From NCBI GenBank assembly GCA_016713985.1, contig JADJOD010000009.1, forward strand, positions 124,001-188,000: a DNA stretch of 64,000 nt, given 5' to 3'. The DNA is from Lewinellaceae bacterium. Its GTDB lineage: Bacteria; Bacteroidota; Bacteroidia; Chitinophagales; Saprospiraceae. Below the pieces are notes generated by a model that had not been told where the DNA came from, made no database searches, and saw only the letters and a program-made list of their open reading frames with translations. A program made the position numbers and the translations under genes. Positions 47,231-56,081 of this stretch are shown here, piece by piece. Each line of letters begins with the position of its first letter. Position 1 is the first letter of the stretch.

Positions 47231-50200
47231 CTACCACCCCGGAATAAAATTCAATCCCCACACCCATTCGCGGCGTTCTTTCGGCACCGTCAGCGGCAGG
47301 GCGAAATAAGGTTCTAGCACCAATGCGCCGAAGAGGTTGACCCGAAGCGATATGCCGGCGGAAAGCAGCGGTTTGTGTCGCACGGGGTCCTGGCCATTGT
47401 TCGGATCGGGGTCCACCGGGTTCTTTTTCAGGTCATTTTCCTTAAAAAATGCAAGACCGGCGTCAAAAAACAGGTTCAGGTCGGATACTAAGAAATTCGT
47501 GCCGATCAGGGCCAATTGTTTCGGGCCGGTAAACGGCAGGCGGATTTCGGCGTTTGCCAGCAGCATTTTGCTGCCGGAACCCATTTCTATCAGCCCCTGC
47601 AGTCGTTGTTCGTCGTAAAGCAGGTCATACGGATAACCCCGCACAAACCAGGGTTGGGCAACGAACAACGGCTGCACCTTGAAATCGCCGTTCTCATACC
47701 CTTCATCCTGATTTCCGCCAAAACGCCCGTAAGCAAGCCCACGAACGGCAAAAGTGAACGGTTTTTGGTAAAAATACCGCCGCCCGTCGAGCAAAAGCCC
47801 GGTAAACCGCCAGTAACTGCCCATGTATTGTTCCACGGCAATCCGGTACCGCCAGCCTTTCAGGGGCGCGGTAAAGCCGAAATGAGAGTTGTCGCCCACA
47901 AACGCCGCGTTGACGCTGTAAATACCGACGGGGCCAAAACGATCCCCTTTTTCCCGCACCTGATCGATCAGCGGGCCGATAAACAGGTTGCCCGAAATGG
48001 AGTCGAGGATGCCGGCGTACACATCTTTGTAAGACGTATTCCGGATCGAATAAAACTCGGTGGAGCCCCCCAATTCCACCCGTTTGGTCACGGAAAACGG
48101 ATAAAACACAAAGCCGTTGATTTGTTGTAAAAACTGCCGCTGCACCAGCAACTCGTCGATCACGGCAACGTTATAGCCGCCCTGCGGCGGTGTGAGGGGT
48201 TCGACGTACAGGGGCAGGCTTCCACCGCCGGTGATAAAGGGAATATGCCCGAGGCCGACGCCCCATCCGATCGGGTTTTTGCGGTTGATGTAGGAGGCCT
48301 GGAATGCGGCGTCCTGGAGTTCGCCGTTCAGGGCCGCTCCGATGTACAACTGGTTGTTGCCCAACATATCGCCGAACAACATATCGATGCCGCCCAGTCC
48401 GCCGGCCACGTTGCCAAAACTGCGGTTGCCGGTGGCGACCCCCACCCCTGCGCTACCCCCGAGGTATTCGAGTGAGAACTTCGGTTTGTATTTCACGGGA
48501 GTAAGCGTCGTGGTGGAATCCGAGGTTTTGATGTTGTTCTCCATCAGCCGGAGGTTGGTGTTCACCACGTCGCGTCTGCCGGGTGCAAAGGGCGGCAAGG
48601 TTGCCGGCACCATATCCACGGCCATCGGGCTGACTTCTTCCGGCTGAAAATCACGCAGTTGCGCCTGGTAGATTTTGTACGTGCCGTTGGAATAATAGGT
48701 GTACAACACCCGGTCGCGGTCTTCCGCCACGGTAATCGCCGGCGCATAAGGTGTGATGCCGGTGATGCCGGTCGACAATTTGGTCAGTTGTTCCAACTTT
48801 TGGGTGGCCGGGTCGTAGCGGTACATATTGCGGAAACCGTCGCGGTTGCTCAGGAAAAACAGGTTGCCTGCTTTGTCGAACTGCGGGTTCAGGTTGTCGG
48901 CGCCGGGGAAAATATCGAGGTTGTTCACCTGTGCATTTTCCATATTCATCAGGGCCAGGTTCATCGTCCAGGCTCCATTACTGCGCCCGCGTTCGAGGCT
49001 GATATGATCGGTTGAATAAGCCAGGAACTTGCCGTCGGCGCTCCAGGTTGCCTGAATTTCAGCGGCTTTGTCGTTGGTAAGTTGGCGTACTTTTTTCGTT
49101 TTGAGGTCGTAGGCATACAGGTCCGTTTGCCCGTTCACGAGGCCGCTGACGACGATGGTTTTGCCATCGGGGCTCCAGGCCGGGTTGCTGAACGCGTGTA
49201 CGCCGGGAATAGTGATCTTTTTGACGGTTTTCCCTTTAAAAACATCCTGAATGACGAGCACACTCCGCCCTTTTTCATATACGTCGAAGGCGAATTGTTT
49301 GTCGTTGGGGCTCCAGGTTCCGGCGCTTTCGAGGAAATTGAACTGGTCGATGTGGCCGTCCGAGGAAGTGCTGGCTACCTTTTTGAGCACTTTTCCCGAT
49401 TTGGCTTCCGCCAGAAAAAGGTCGGTGGTAAACAGGTTTTTCTCCGAAAGGAAAATGACGTATTTGCCGTTGGGGCTGAGCACGGGGGAAATGGTCATAT
49501 TGCCCGCCGCGTCGTCGTCAAACAGTTTTTTTCCGGGCATTTTTTCACTTTTCCCGAGTTTGCCCAGCAATTTGTCGCGGGCTTCTTTTTTCTCTTTCGA
49601 TTTTTTGTCTTTTTCGGAGGCTTCCAATACGGCGATGGCTTCCTTATCCAAACCTACCCAACGGCCGTAGTGATTGCGCAACACGGAGTGCCAGGCGACG
49701 GACAATGAATCGGTTGTGGTGGACAGGGTGATTTTGGTTGCGGCTTCCAGACCGTATTTTGCCGTGTTTTTAAAATAAACCGGGATCACCTCGTCGCCGT
49801 ATACGCCGGTGATGAAGGCCCAGAATGCCTGTCCCCAGCGATAGGGAAAGTATTTGTAACTGTTCAGGTCGTCGATGGTGGGCAGGTCGTTGTGTTGTAC
49901 CGCATCACGCATCCAGAGGGCGGTGTGGGCATCCACACGACCGATGGAGAGGTATTCGGCTAAGCCTTCGATCATCCACAACGGCAGGTTGCCGAGGTTG
50001 CGCATGCTGGTGGAATCCCCTTCCAGGATCATGTGATACTGAAAAGCGTGCACCATTTCGTGGCCCAGCACGTGGTTGGTCTGCTGGTTGGTCATGGCAA
50101 CGGGGAATACCACACGGTTGCGCAACCCCTCCGTAACGCCGCCGGTGCCGACGCTGATATCGCCCTGAATGACATTGGTTTGCTGGAAACCTGCGTGGTC

Positions 50201-50461
50201 GCTGTAGATCACCAGAGGGTTTTTCTGCTTGAGGGTATCGTGCAGGGCAGCCTGGTGCATATCGTACCATAATTCGGCGGCGGCGGCGAGTTCCTTGAGT
50301 TTTTCCGGGTTGTTCAGGTATTCGTAGATTTCAAAGTGTTCGGTTTGGGTAACTTTAAAATCCTGTTTTTCGTACCGAGGTTTGTTGCGCCCGAAATACT
50401 GGGCATTCAGGGCGCCTGCGGTGAGCAGGAAAAGCAGTGAAAGAAACAATAAACGTTTCAT
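47231..50461 (-). CDS. Outer-membrane fusion protein: gluzincin-like protease, TolB-type propeller, beta-barrel
   Basis: The 1076-residue protein starts with a signal peptide (MKRLLFLSLLFLLTAGALNA; ATG 50461 chosen for it). A peptidase-MA-like domain carries the zinc motif HEMVHAFQYH, with a downstream GLAEYLSIGR that could supply the third ligand (about 165-205). A WD40/TolB-type beta-propeller (about 330-640) has repeats such as GTWSPNDKQFAFDVYEKG, PAWSPDGKTIVVSGLVNG and ATWSADGKFLAYSTDH. The C-terminal ~350 residues resemble an Omp85/surface-antigen barrel and end in an aromatic strand (VWGLNFIPGW). This predicts a protease tethered to the outer membrane. It converges on the Uma2 gene across two palindromes. 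Confidence 0.86.
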   Translation of the reverse strand: MKRLLFLSLLFLLTAGALNAQYFGRNKPRYEKQDFKVTQTEHFEIYEYLNNPEKLKELAAAAELWYDMHQAALHDTLKQKNPLVIYSDHAGFQQTNVIQGDISVGTGGVTEGLRNRVVFPVAMTNQQTNHVLGHEMVHAFQYHMILEGDSTSMRNLGNLPLWMIEGLAEYLSIGRVDAHTALWMRDAVQHNDLPTIDDLNSYKYFPYRWGQAFWAFITGVYGDEVIPVYFKNTAKYGLEAATKITLSTTTDSLSVAWHSVLRNHYGRWVGLDKEAIAVLEASEKDKKSKEKKEARDKLLGKLGKSEKMPGKKLFDDDAAGNMTISPVLSPNGKYVIFLSEKNLFTTDLFLAEAKSGKVLKKVASTSSDGHIDQFNFLESAGTWSPNDKQFAFDVYEKGRSVLVIQDVFKGKTVKKITIPGVHAFSNPAWSPDGKTIVVSGLVNGQTDLYAYDLKTKKVRQLTNDKAAEIQATWSADGKFLAYSTDHISLERGRSNGAWTMNLALMNMENAQVNNLDIFPGADNLNPQFDKAGNLFFLSNRDGFRNMYRYDPATQKLEQLTKLSTGITGITPYAPAITVAEDRDRVLYTYYSNGTYKIYQAQLRDFQPEEVSPMAVDMVPATLPPFAPGRRDVVNTNLRLMENNIKTSDSTTTLTPVKYKPKFSLEYLGGSAGVGVATGNRSFGNVAGGLGGIDMLFGDMLGNNQLYIGAALNGELQDAAFQASYINRKNPIGWGVGLGHIPFITGGGSLPLYVEPLTPPQGGYNVAVIDELLVQRQFLQQINGFVFYPFSVTKRVELGGSTEFYSIRNTSYKDVYAGILDSISGNLFIGPLIDQVREKGDRFGPVGIYSVNAAFVGDNSHFGFTAPLKGWRYRIAVEQYMGSYWRFTGLLLDGRRYFYQKPFTFAVRGLAYGRFGGNQDEGYENGDFKVQPLFVAQPWFVRGYPYDLLYDEQRLQGLIEMGSGSKMLLANAEIRLPFTGPKQLALIGTNFLVSDLNLFFDAGLAFFKENDLKKNPVDPDPNNGQDPVRHKPLLSAGISLRVNLFGALVLEPYFALPLTVPKERREWVWGLNFIPGW

Positions 50462-50915
50462 GGTTATGTGATTTTTGCAGATTGGGTAATAATCGGGCGT
50501 CATGGTTGTAAGCGCGTTGCGCTTTTAAAATATGGCTAACATTTAACAGGTCATTTTAACACTTGTTTACGCAAAAAATTTTTGTTTCGGATGTTATATT
50601 GGCGTTAAAGGTGCGGAAAAGTAGGCATCCGGACTTTAGACAAGAGTTGAAGAAGGTTGTTTGACAGGATTTACAGGATTAACAGGTGTCTGCTTTTAAG
50701 AGAAATAACCTGTTAATCCTGTCAACCTGTCAATCCTGTCAATCCTGTCAAACCTGTCAATCCTGTCCTGTTAATCCTGTCAATCCTGTCAATCCTGTCA
50801 ATCCTGTCAATCCTGTCAATCCTGTCAATCCTGTTAATCCTGTCAACCCTGTCAACCCTGTCAATCCTGTCAATCCTGTCAAAACTTAATCTTGTAGAGC
50901 AGCCGCATTGGAAAA
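50462..50915. other. 454-bp intergenic stretch between divergent genes
   Basis: The left 200 bp (50462-50660) is A/T-rich and shows no gene; it should contain promoters for the protease gene. The right half is filled by a 9-bp tandem repeat described separately. A frame of about 67 residues across it is just the repeat read as protein (PVNPVN...). Confidence 0.75.
50673..50882. repeat. Tandem 9-bp repeat (AATCCTGTC) with an inverted leader
   Basis: About eighteen copies of AATCCTGTC, some as AACCTGTC or TTAATCCTG variants, run from 50708 to 50882. Before it, ACAGGATTAACAGGT (50673-50687) is the exact inverse of ACCTGTTAATCCTGT (50708-50722), giving a 15-bp stem. Confidence 0.92.
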
Positions 50916-51722
50916 ATGGGTTTCACTATCCCGATATTTCGTCTCTGCTGGATCGGCGTTTGTGCCCTGACCATGCTGGCGCAAACACGTTTAGCCCTGC
51001 ATGCCCCGCTGTTGCCCGGCTGGCTGGATTTTTATGTATTCGGCAGCACGGTATTTGCCTACGGCTTCACACACCCTGACAGACGTCGTTCTGTAGTCGC
51101 CTGGTTGGCCGGCATTGCGGGCGTTTTCTGTTTTTTGATACCGATTGTCCGCTCGGAGGCGGTGGCCGCCTGGCAATGGACGGCATTGATTCCCTTGTTG
51201 TTGTGGTTGTGTTATTATGGTTTGCAACGCCCCGGAAAAGCCGGATTGCGGGGTGTGCCGGCTGCCAAACCCGTCGTGGTCAGCCTCAGTTGGGCCGTGG
51301 TGACCGTGCTGATGCCCTTGCCTCCGGAGCGCTGGGCCGAATCGTTGTTCGTATTTTCCGGCAGGGCCCTGTTCATTTTTGCCCTGGCACTGGCCTACGA
51401 CCTGAGCGACATTGCCTACGACCGCAGGCACGGACTGGCCACCCTGGCCGGGAATCTTGGCGCGAACAAAACCTTTCGCCTGATCGACCTGGCGTTTTTC
51501 GCAGCATCGTTGTGTTACGCCGCCAATGGTTTTTTGGGCATTTTTTCAGCCGGAATAACGGCAGCCTTAGTGTGTTCCTTAGTATTCAGCGCGTGGTGGC
51601 TGCGCTACGTGTTGCGGAAAACGGCGACCGGAGACCGGCAAAAAATACTGATCGACGCCTTGATGCCCCTCCAATTTTTATTGGCGGCGGCAAGCGCCTT
51701 GATTTTGTATATTTTATATTAG
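50916..51722 (+). CDS. Putative UbiA-like membrane prenyltransferase
   Basis: The 268-residue protein has about eight hydrophobic segments. A motif near residue 160, ALAYDLSDIAYDRRHGLATLAGNLG, resembles the second Asp-rich motif (DxxDxxxD) and following Gly/Thr of UbiA enzymes, which attach prenyl chains to aromatic rings. The first Asp motif is not clear near the N-terminus (GSTVFAYGFTHPDRR). The length and topology fit the family, but activity is uncertain. It may belong to a degenerate branch, as Bacteroidota carry several UbiA-like genes of unknown role. It starts 33 bp after a tandem repeat. Confidence 0.65.
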   Translation: MGFTIPIFRLCWIGVCALTMLAQTRLALHAPLLPGWLDFYVFGSTVFAYGFTHPDRRRSVVAWLAGIAGVFCFLIPIVRSEAVAAWQWTALIPLLLWLCYYGLQRPGKAGLRGVPAAKPVVVSLSWAVVTVLMPLPPERWAESLFVFSGRALFIFALALAYDLSDIAYDRRHGLATLAGNLGANKTFRLIDLAFFAASLCYAANGFLGIFSAGITAALVCSLVFSAWWLRYVLRKTATGDRQKILIDALMPLQFLLAAASALILYILY

Positions 51723-51731
51723 ACTTCTTAT

Positions 51732-51739
51732 TAATTTTG
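51732..51739 (+). promoter_or_regulatory. Promoter -7 element before the CocE-type hydrolase
   Basis: TAATTTTG matches TAnnTTTG. A TTTG at 51704-51707 lies 24 bases upstream, slightly more than ideal. The start codon is 106 bases downstream. Confidence 0.5.
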
Positions 51740-51845
51740 TATGAGTAAGCGGACAAACTAATGCTGCTGATTTTCTTCGCAACATTTTGATAATGAAACA
51801 TCCGGGCGGAAAAGATTCCCGCCCTGCCACTTATAAACTAAAACC

Positions 51846-54014
51846 ATGATGAAACACCTGAAATCACGCTGCCCTCTTCTTTTCTTCCTGTTTTTTTCTG
51901 CACAACTGCTTGTCGCCCAAAGCCTTGCGGGCGATTGGTACGGACTGCTCGAATACCCGGGTTTTAAGGTACCCGTAAATCTGCACGTCTCGGAACAAGG
52001 CGGCGCCTATTCCGTCCAGTTTTTATCGCCGGAAGAAGGCGCCGAATGGCCGGCTTCCCAGGTCGAATTCAACCAAGGAAAATTATCCGTTACACTTTCC
52101 TTTGCCACTTATGAAGGCACTGTAGCCGCCGATTTTACGGCAATTACCGGAACATTTATTCAACGAAGTGAACGATTTTCCCTGAATTTCAGCCGTGAGC
52201 GGCCGCCGGCGATTCCGGGCACTTCCGAATGGGTCAAAACGAATTACACCAAACGTGAAGTGTATATCCCCATGCGCGACGGAACCCGCCTGTTTACCTC
52301 CATCTATACGCCGAAAGATACCAGCCGGGCCTATCCGATGCTCATCACCCGCACACCGTATAATATAGAACCGGCCGGCGAAAATGGCTCCAGCACCATC
52401 TTTCTCTTTATGAACCACCTGTTTGAAGATAACTATATCGTTGTTTTACAAGATGTTAGAGGACGTTTTATGAGTGAAGGGCAATTTGTGGACGTTCGCC
52501 CCTACATCCCGGAGAAAAAAAGCAAACAGGACGTCGACGACAACAGCGATACCTACGACAGCATCGACTGGTTAGTCAAAAACGTAAAAGGAAACAACGG
52601 CCGCGCGGGTATTTACGGCGTGTCGTACGACGGTTTTTATTCCACGATGGCCTTGCCGGCAGCACATCCGGCACTCAAAGCCGTATCGCCGCAAGCGCCT
52701 GTCACCAACTGGTTTCTCGGCGACGACTGGCACCACAACGGCGCACTTATGCTGATGGATGGTTTCAGTTTTTATTCCACCATCGGTCGCCCGCGGCCCC
52801 AACCTACCCGGCAATGGCCAACGCCGTTTCAGTGGCCCGTGCAGGATAACTACCGCTTTTTTCTGGAACTCGGGCCGATTAAAAACGTAAAAACAAAATA
52901 TTTCGGCGACACCATCCAGTTTTGGAGTGATTTGATGAGCCACCCCAACTACGACGCGTTCTGGAAGGCCCGCGACCCGCGACCCCACCTGAAAAACCTG
53001 CAACCCGCCGTGCTCACCGTGGGCGGCTGGTTTGACGCCGAAGATTGTTACGGCGCCCTGCGCACCTACGAAGCCATTGAAAAACAAAACCCCGCCTCTA
53101 TGTCCAACCGCCTTATCATGGGCCCCTGGTTTCACGGGCAGTGGACGGGCGGCGAAGCCGAGAACCTGGGCAATGTGCATTGGGGTTTTAATACCGCTGA
53201 ACATTACAAAGATGTGGAACGCCGATTTTTTCGCCATTACCTGCACGGCAAAGGCGCCCCGGACCTGCCGGAAGCGGATATTTTTATCACCGGCGCCAAT
53301 GAGTGGCGCACTTTCGATACCTGGCCGCCCGCCAACGTGAGCGCGCAAAATCTGTATTTCCAGCAGACGGGCGGATTGTCCTTTACCGCCCCGGCCGCGA
53401 ATTCGGGTTACGACGAGTACGTGTCCGACCCGATGAAACCCGTGCCGTATACCGAAGACGTCCACCTGAATCGAACAAGGGCGTATATGACGGACGATCA
53501 GCGTTTTGCATCACGTCGCCCTGACGTGATGGTCTACCAGACCGATGCACTTGCGGAAGACGTGACCCTGACGGGGCCGTTGAACGCAAATCTGTTCGTG
53601 AGCACCACCGGCACCGACGCTGACTACGTGGTAAAACTCATCGACGTATTTCCCGATACCCTCAGCGGCTATCCGGCAAACACCCAGCAGGTGCCGATGC
53701 AGGGCTACCAGATGCTGGTGCCCAGCGAGCTGATGCGCGGGCGTTTTCGCAACAGTTTTGAAAAACCGGAGCCCTTTGTGCCGGGCAAGGTGAGTGAAGT
53801 AAAATTTCAGTTGCCCGACATCGCGCATACGTTCAAACGCGGGCACCGGATCATGATCCAGGTTCAAAACTCGTGGTTTCCGCTGGTGGACCGCAATCCG
53901 CAGAAATTTGTAGACATTTACCAGTGCTCCGAACCGGACTTTCAGAAGGCAACACACCGTATTTATCGGGATAAAACACATCCTTCACATTTGCAGGTAT
54001 GGATTTTGAAGTAA
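51846..54014 (+). CDS. CocE/NonD-family hydrolase (X-Pro dipeptidyl-peptidase S15 fold), secreted
   Basis: This serine hydrolase probably cleaves peptides or acyl esters outside the cytoplasm. The 722-residue protein has a signal peptide (LFFLFFSAQLLVAQS) and a small N-terminal beta domain (about 28-115). The alpha/beta-hydrolase domain starts with VYIPMRDGTRLFTSIYTPKD and has the nucleophile in GIYGVSYDGFYS. The acid is probably Asp in VGGWFDAEDCYGAL, and His follows in GPWFHGQWTGGE. The C-terminal X-Pro dipeptidyl-peptidase beta-sandwich reads VKLIDVFPDT and FKRGHRIMIQVQNSWFPLVD. ATG 51846 or 51849 is the start. No partner genes are evident. Confidence 0.93.
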   Translation: MMKHLKSRCPLLFFLFFSAQLLVAQSLAGDWYGLLEYPGFKVPVNLHVSEQGGAYSVQFLSPEEGAEWPASQVEFNQGKLSVTLSFATYEGTVAADFTAITGTFIQRSERFSLNFSRERPPAIPGTSEWVKTNYTKREVYIPMRDGTRLFTSIYTPKDTSRAYPMLITRTPYNIEPAGENGSSTIFLFMNHLFEDNYIVVLQDVRGRFMSEGQFVDVRPYIPEKKSKQDVDDNSDTYDSIDWLVKNVKGNNGRAGIYGVSYDGFYSTMALPAAHPALKAVSPQAPVTNWFLGDDWHHNGALMLMDGFSFYSTIGRPRPQPTRQWPTPFQWPVQDNYRFFLELGPIKNVKTKYFGDTIQFWSDLMSHPNYDAFWKARDPRPHLKNLQPAVLTVGGWFDAEDCYGALRTYEAIEKQNPASMSNRLIMGPWFHGQWTGGEAENLGNVHWGFNTAEHYKDVERRFFRHYLHGKGAPDLPEADIFITGANEWRTFDTWPPANVSAQNLYFQQTGGLSFTAPAANSGYDEYVSDPMKPVPYTEDVHLNRTRAYMTDDQRFASRRPDVMVYQTDALAEDVTLTGPLNANLFVSTTGTDADYVVKLIDVFPDTLSGYPANTQQVPMQGYQMLVPSELMRGRFRNSFEKPEPFVPGKVSEVKFQLPDIAHTFKRGHRIMIQVQNSWFPLVDRNPQKFVDIYQCSEPDFQKATHRIYRDKTHPSHLQVWILK

Positions 54015-54091
54015 GAGCAGCATGTTTTTTTGAAAATCAATAAGTTCGGTACTGCTTCCGTTCTTTGCGTCAAAATTACCATGCGTCGTCT

Positions 54092-54835
54092 ATGCGCTTT
54101 TTGATTGGTTTCGGGGTTATTTTTTTTCTGATCGCCTGTGCTTGTACCGGCGACAGTAAGCGCAATATCAGTGATTATTACTTCCCGGCGGAAGAGTTGC
54201 GCAGCGGCAAGGTATATGAATACGACCTCGCTAAGGGGGATTCTTCTTCTCCCGAGTACTGGTATTATCGCGCTTCCCGGCGCGACAGCGGGTTGTTTTT
54301 GTCGGGTACCTACTACGACAGCCGCTTTCAGATCGGGCAGATCCGGCGGGAAAAAATTGCGGACGACGGGGTCACGGTGCGCGACTATTTCCTGTATGAA
54401 TCCGACTGGGAAACGGGCAAACAGGTGCAAATGAACGCAGTGATCGAGTCGCCCGATATATTTCCGTCCCGGGTGCGCGATTCCAGCGGCGTGTTTTTGT
54501 TCCGGCTGCGTTACCACCCGGCCGTCGATTCCGGCAGCACCATTTATATCAACCGCGAGCGTATTTTTCTCGGCGACGGCCCGGCATTCCGGTACCAGGG
54601 AGAAGATTACCCCTGCGTGCGTTTTGGTTTGCGGGAGTTGATCGGCAATAAAAAAGAAGGTATCCCGGAACTTGAAGGCCGTGGAGAAGAGTGGTACGCC
54701 GAAGGGCTGGGGCTGGTGTATTACCGCAAGTCATTTGGAAAAAGCAACCAGGTGGCGTTTGAATATCGCCTGAAGGATATTTTTCCCATGTCCGAGCTGG
54801 AAAAACGCGCGGCGGCGTTTTATGGGGAGGAGTAA
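54092..54835 (+). CDS. Uncharacterised lipoprotein
   Basis: The 247-residue protein has a signal with a lipobox-like FFLIACACTG (about 11-20), so it is probably a membrane lipoprotein. The rest is beta-rich and charged (GKVYEYDLAKGD; YDSRFQIGQIRREKIADDG; GEEWYAEGLGLVYYRK). I recognise no domain. ATG 54092 (MRFLIGFGVIFF) is preferred over a TTG nine codons upstream. Its 3' end overlaps the convergent permease gene by 16 bases. Confidence 0.82.
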   Translation: MRFLIGFGVIFFLIACACTGDSKRNISDYYFPAEELRSGKVYEYDLAKGDSSSPEYWYYRASRRDSGLFLSGTYYDSRFQIGQIRREKIADDGVTVRDYFLYESDWETGKQVQMNAVIESPDIFPSRVRDSSGVFLFRLRYHPAVDSGSTIYINRERIFLGDGPAFRYQGEDYPCVRFGLRELIGNKKEGIPELEGRGEEWYAEGLGLVYYRKSFGKSNQVAFEYRLKDIFPMSELEKRAAAFYGEE

Positions 54836-56043
54836 ACCGGGCAGTGGCTTTTCACATCCAGCGCATCCCGCAACCCGTTCCCTACCAAATTACAAGCCAA
54901 AACCGTCAGCGCGATGGCCAGCGCCGGCGCCAGGGCGAGCAGGGGTTTGCCGCTGATCGCGTACCCGTAGTTTTCGTTGAGCATGCCGCCCCACGACGGC
55001 GCCGGCGGCTGAACGCCGAAGCCCAGATAACTCAAACCCGATTCGATCAGGATGGCCGTGGCAAAGTTGCCGGCGGCTACCACCATCACCGGTCCGAGCA
55101 GGTTCGGCAGGATGTGGTGCGCCAGAATACGGCCCGACCCCAGCCCCATACTTCTGCCCGCTTCCACAAAAGGAAGATCGCGCAAAGCCAGCACCTGCCC
55201 GCGCACCACCCGCGCCACGTCGACCCACATCGTGAGCCCGACGGCCAGGAAAATGATGCCGATGCCGCGCCCGAGCGCCAGCACAATGGCGAATACCAGC
55301 AACAGGGTGGGGATCGACCAGATGGTATTGACGAGCAGCATCACCAAATCATCCGCCCGGCCGCCAAAATAACCGCCCAACGCCCCCAGCACCACCCCGA
55401 GTGTGAGGGAAATGGCTACGGCAATACAACCGACCAGCAGCGAAACCCGAAAACCCAGCAACAGGCGGCTGAACATACAGCGACCGTATTTGTCCGTGCC
55501 CAGGGGGAAAACCCGGGTTTTTAACGGGCTTGTTTTGAGGGCTTTTTTGGTCAGCGCTCCTTGCCGGACCTGTTGCTCCTGCCCGTTTTCATCGCGGAAT
55601 ACCCACACGTCGCCCACCGCGCGGATACTGTCCCGGAGCGGGTAAAAGAGCCGGGCAAGGTGAATTGATTCTGCCTGTGACGGGTTGCCAAAACGTTGAT
55701 AATGAATGGAATCATGTTCAATTCGAACACTGCCGGGTTCAAGCGGGATGTAGCGGCCTTCCGGTGGTTTTCCGTACAATAAATAAGATAACCCGCCTCC
55801 GTCCCCTGCCTGGCGGCCGAATCTGAGCGGCAGCAATCCGGCGCTGAATCCCGGATTGCGCAGGGCGATCTCCGGTATCTGGATATTGGCATCGGGGCTG
55901 TGGTCGGGCGCCAGGGCATACCCGAACAGGGCCGTTAAAACGGACAGCGCAATAAACCAGAGCCCGGCTACCGCAGGGCGGTTTTTGCGGAACCGCCGCC
56001 ACGCTTTCCGGTATTCGGAAGTTACCTGTTGATCCGGTTTCAT
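54820..56043 (-). CDS. ABC-transporter permease, OppC/DppC type, with large periplasmic insertion
   Basis: The protein is an inner-membrane subunit of a peptide (or nickel) importer. The N-terminus has AWRRFRKNRPAVAGLWFI and a first helix. A ~120-residue soluble insertion (about 50-170; YLLYGKPPEGRYIPLEPGSV, DVWVFRDENGQEQQVRQG) precedes FPLGTDKYGRCMFSRLLLGF. The permease core follows, with the EAA loop VEAGRSMGLGSGRILAHHIL and ESGLSYLGFGVQPPAPSWG. The start is ATG 56043 (MKPDQQVTSEY), giving 407 residues against about 300 usual. No ATPase, binding protein or second permease is adjacent, so partners must lie elsewhere. Confidence 0.9.
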   Translation of the reverse strand: MKPDQQVTSEYRKAWRRFRKNRPAVAGLWFIALSVLTALFGYALAPDHSPDANIQIPEIALRNPGFSAGLLPLRFGRQAGDGGGLSYLLYGKPPEGRYIPLEPGSVRIEHDSIHYQRFGNPSQAESIHLARLFYPLRDSIRAVGDVWVFRDENGQEQQVRQGALTKKALKTSPLKTRVFPLGTDKYGRCMFSRLLLGFRVSLLVGCIAVAISLTLGVVLGALGGYFGGRADDLVMLLVNTIWSIPTLLLVFAIVLALGRGIGIIFLAVGLTMWVDVARVVRGQVLALRDLPFVEAGRSMGLGSGRILAHHILPNLLGPVMVVAAGNFATAILIESGLSYLGFGVQPPAPSWGGMLNENYGYAISGKPLLALAPALAIALTVLACNLVGNGLRDALDVKSHCPVYSSP

Positions 56044-56081
56044 ACCGCGAATGTACACAAGGTTTTTACCCGGCAACACGT

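Noticed and set aside
50686..50889. 67-codon frame encoding PVN repeats
   Set aside because: It is the 9-bp tandem repeat read as protein, without a credible start context.
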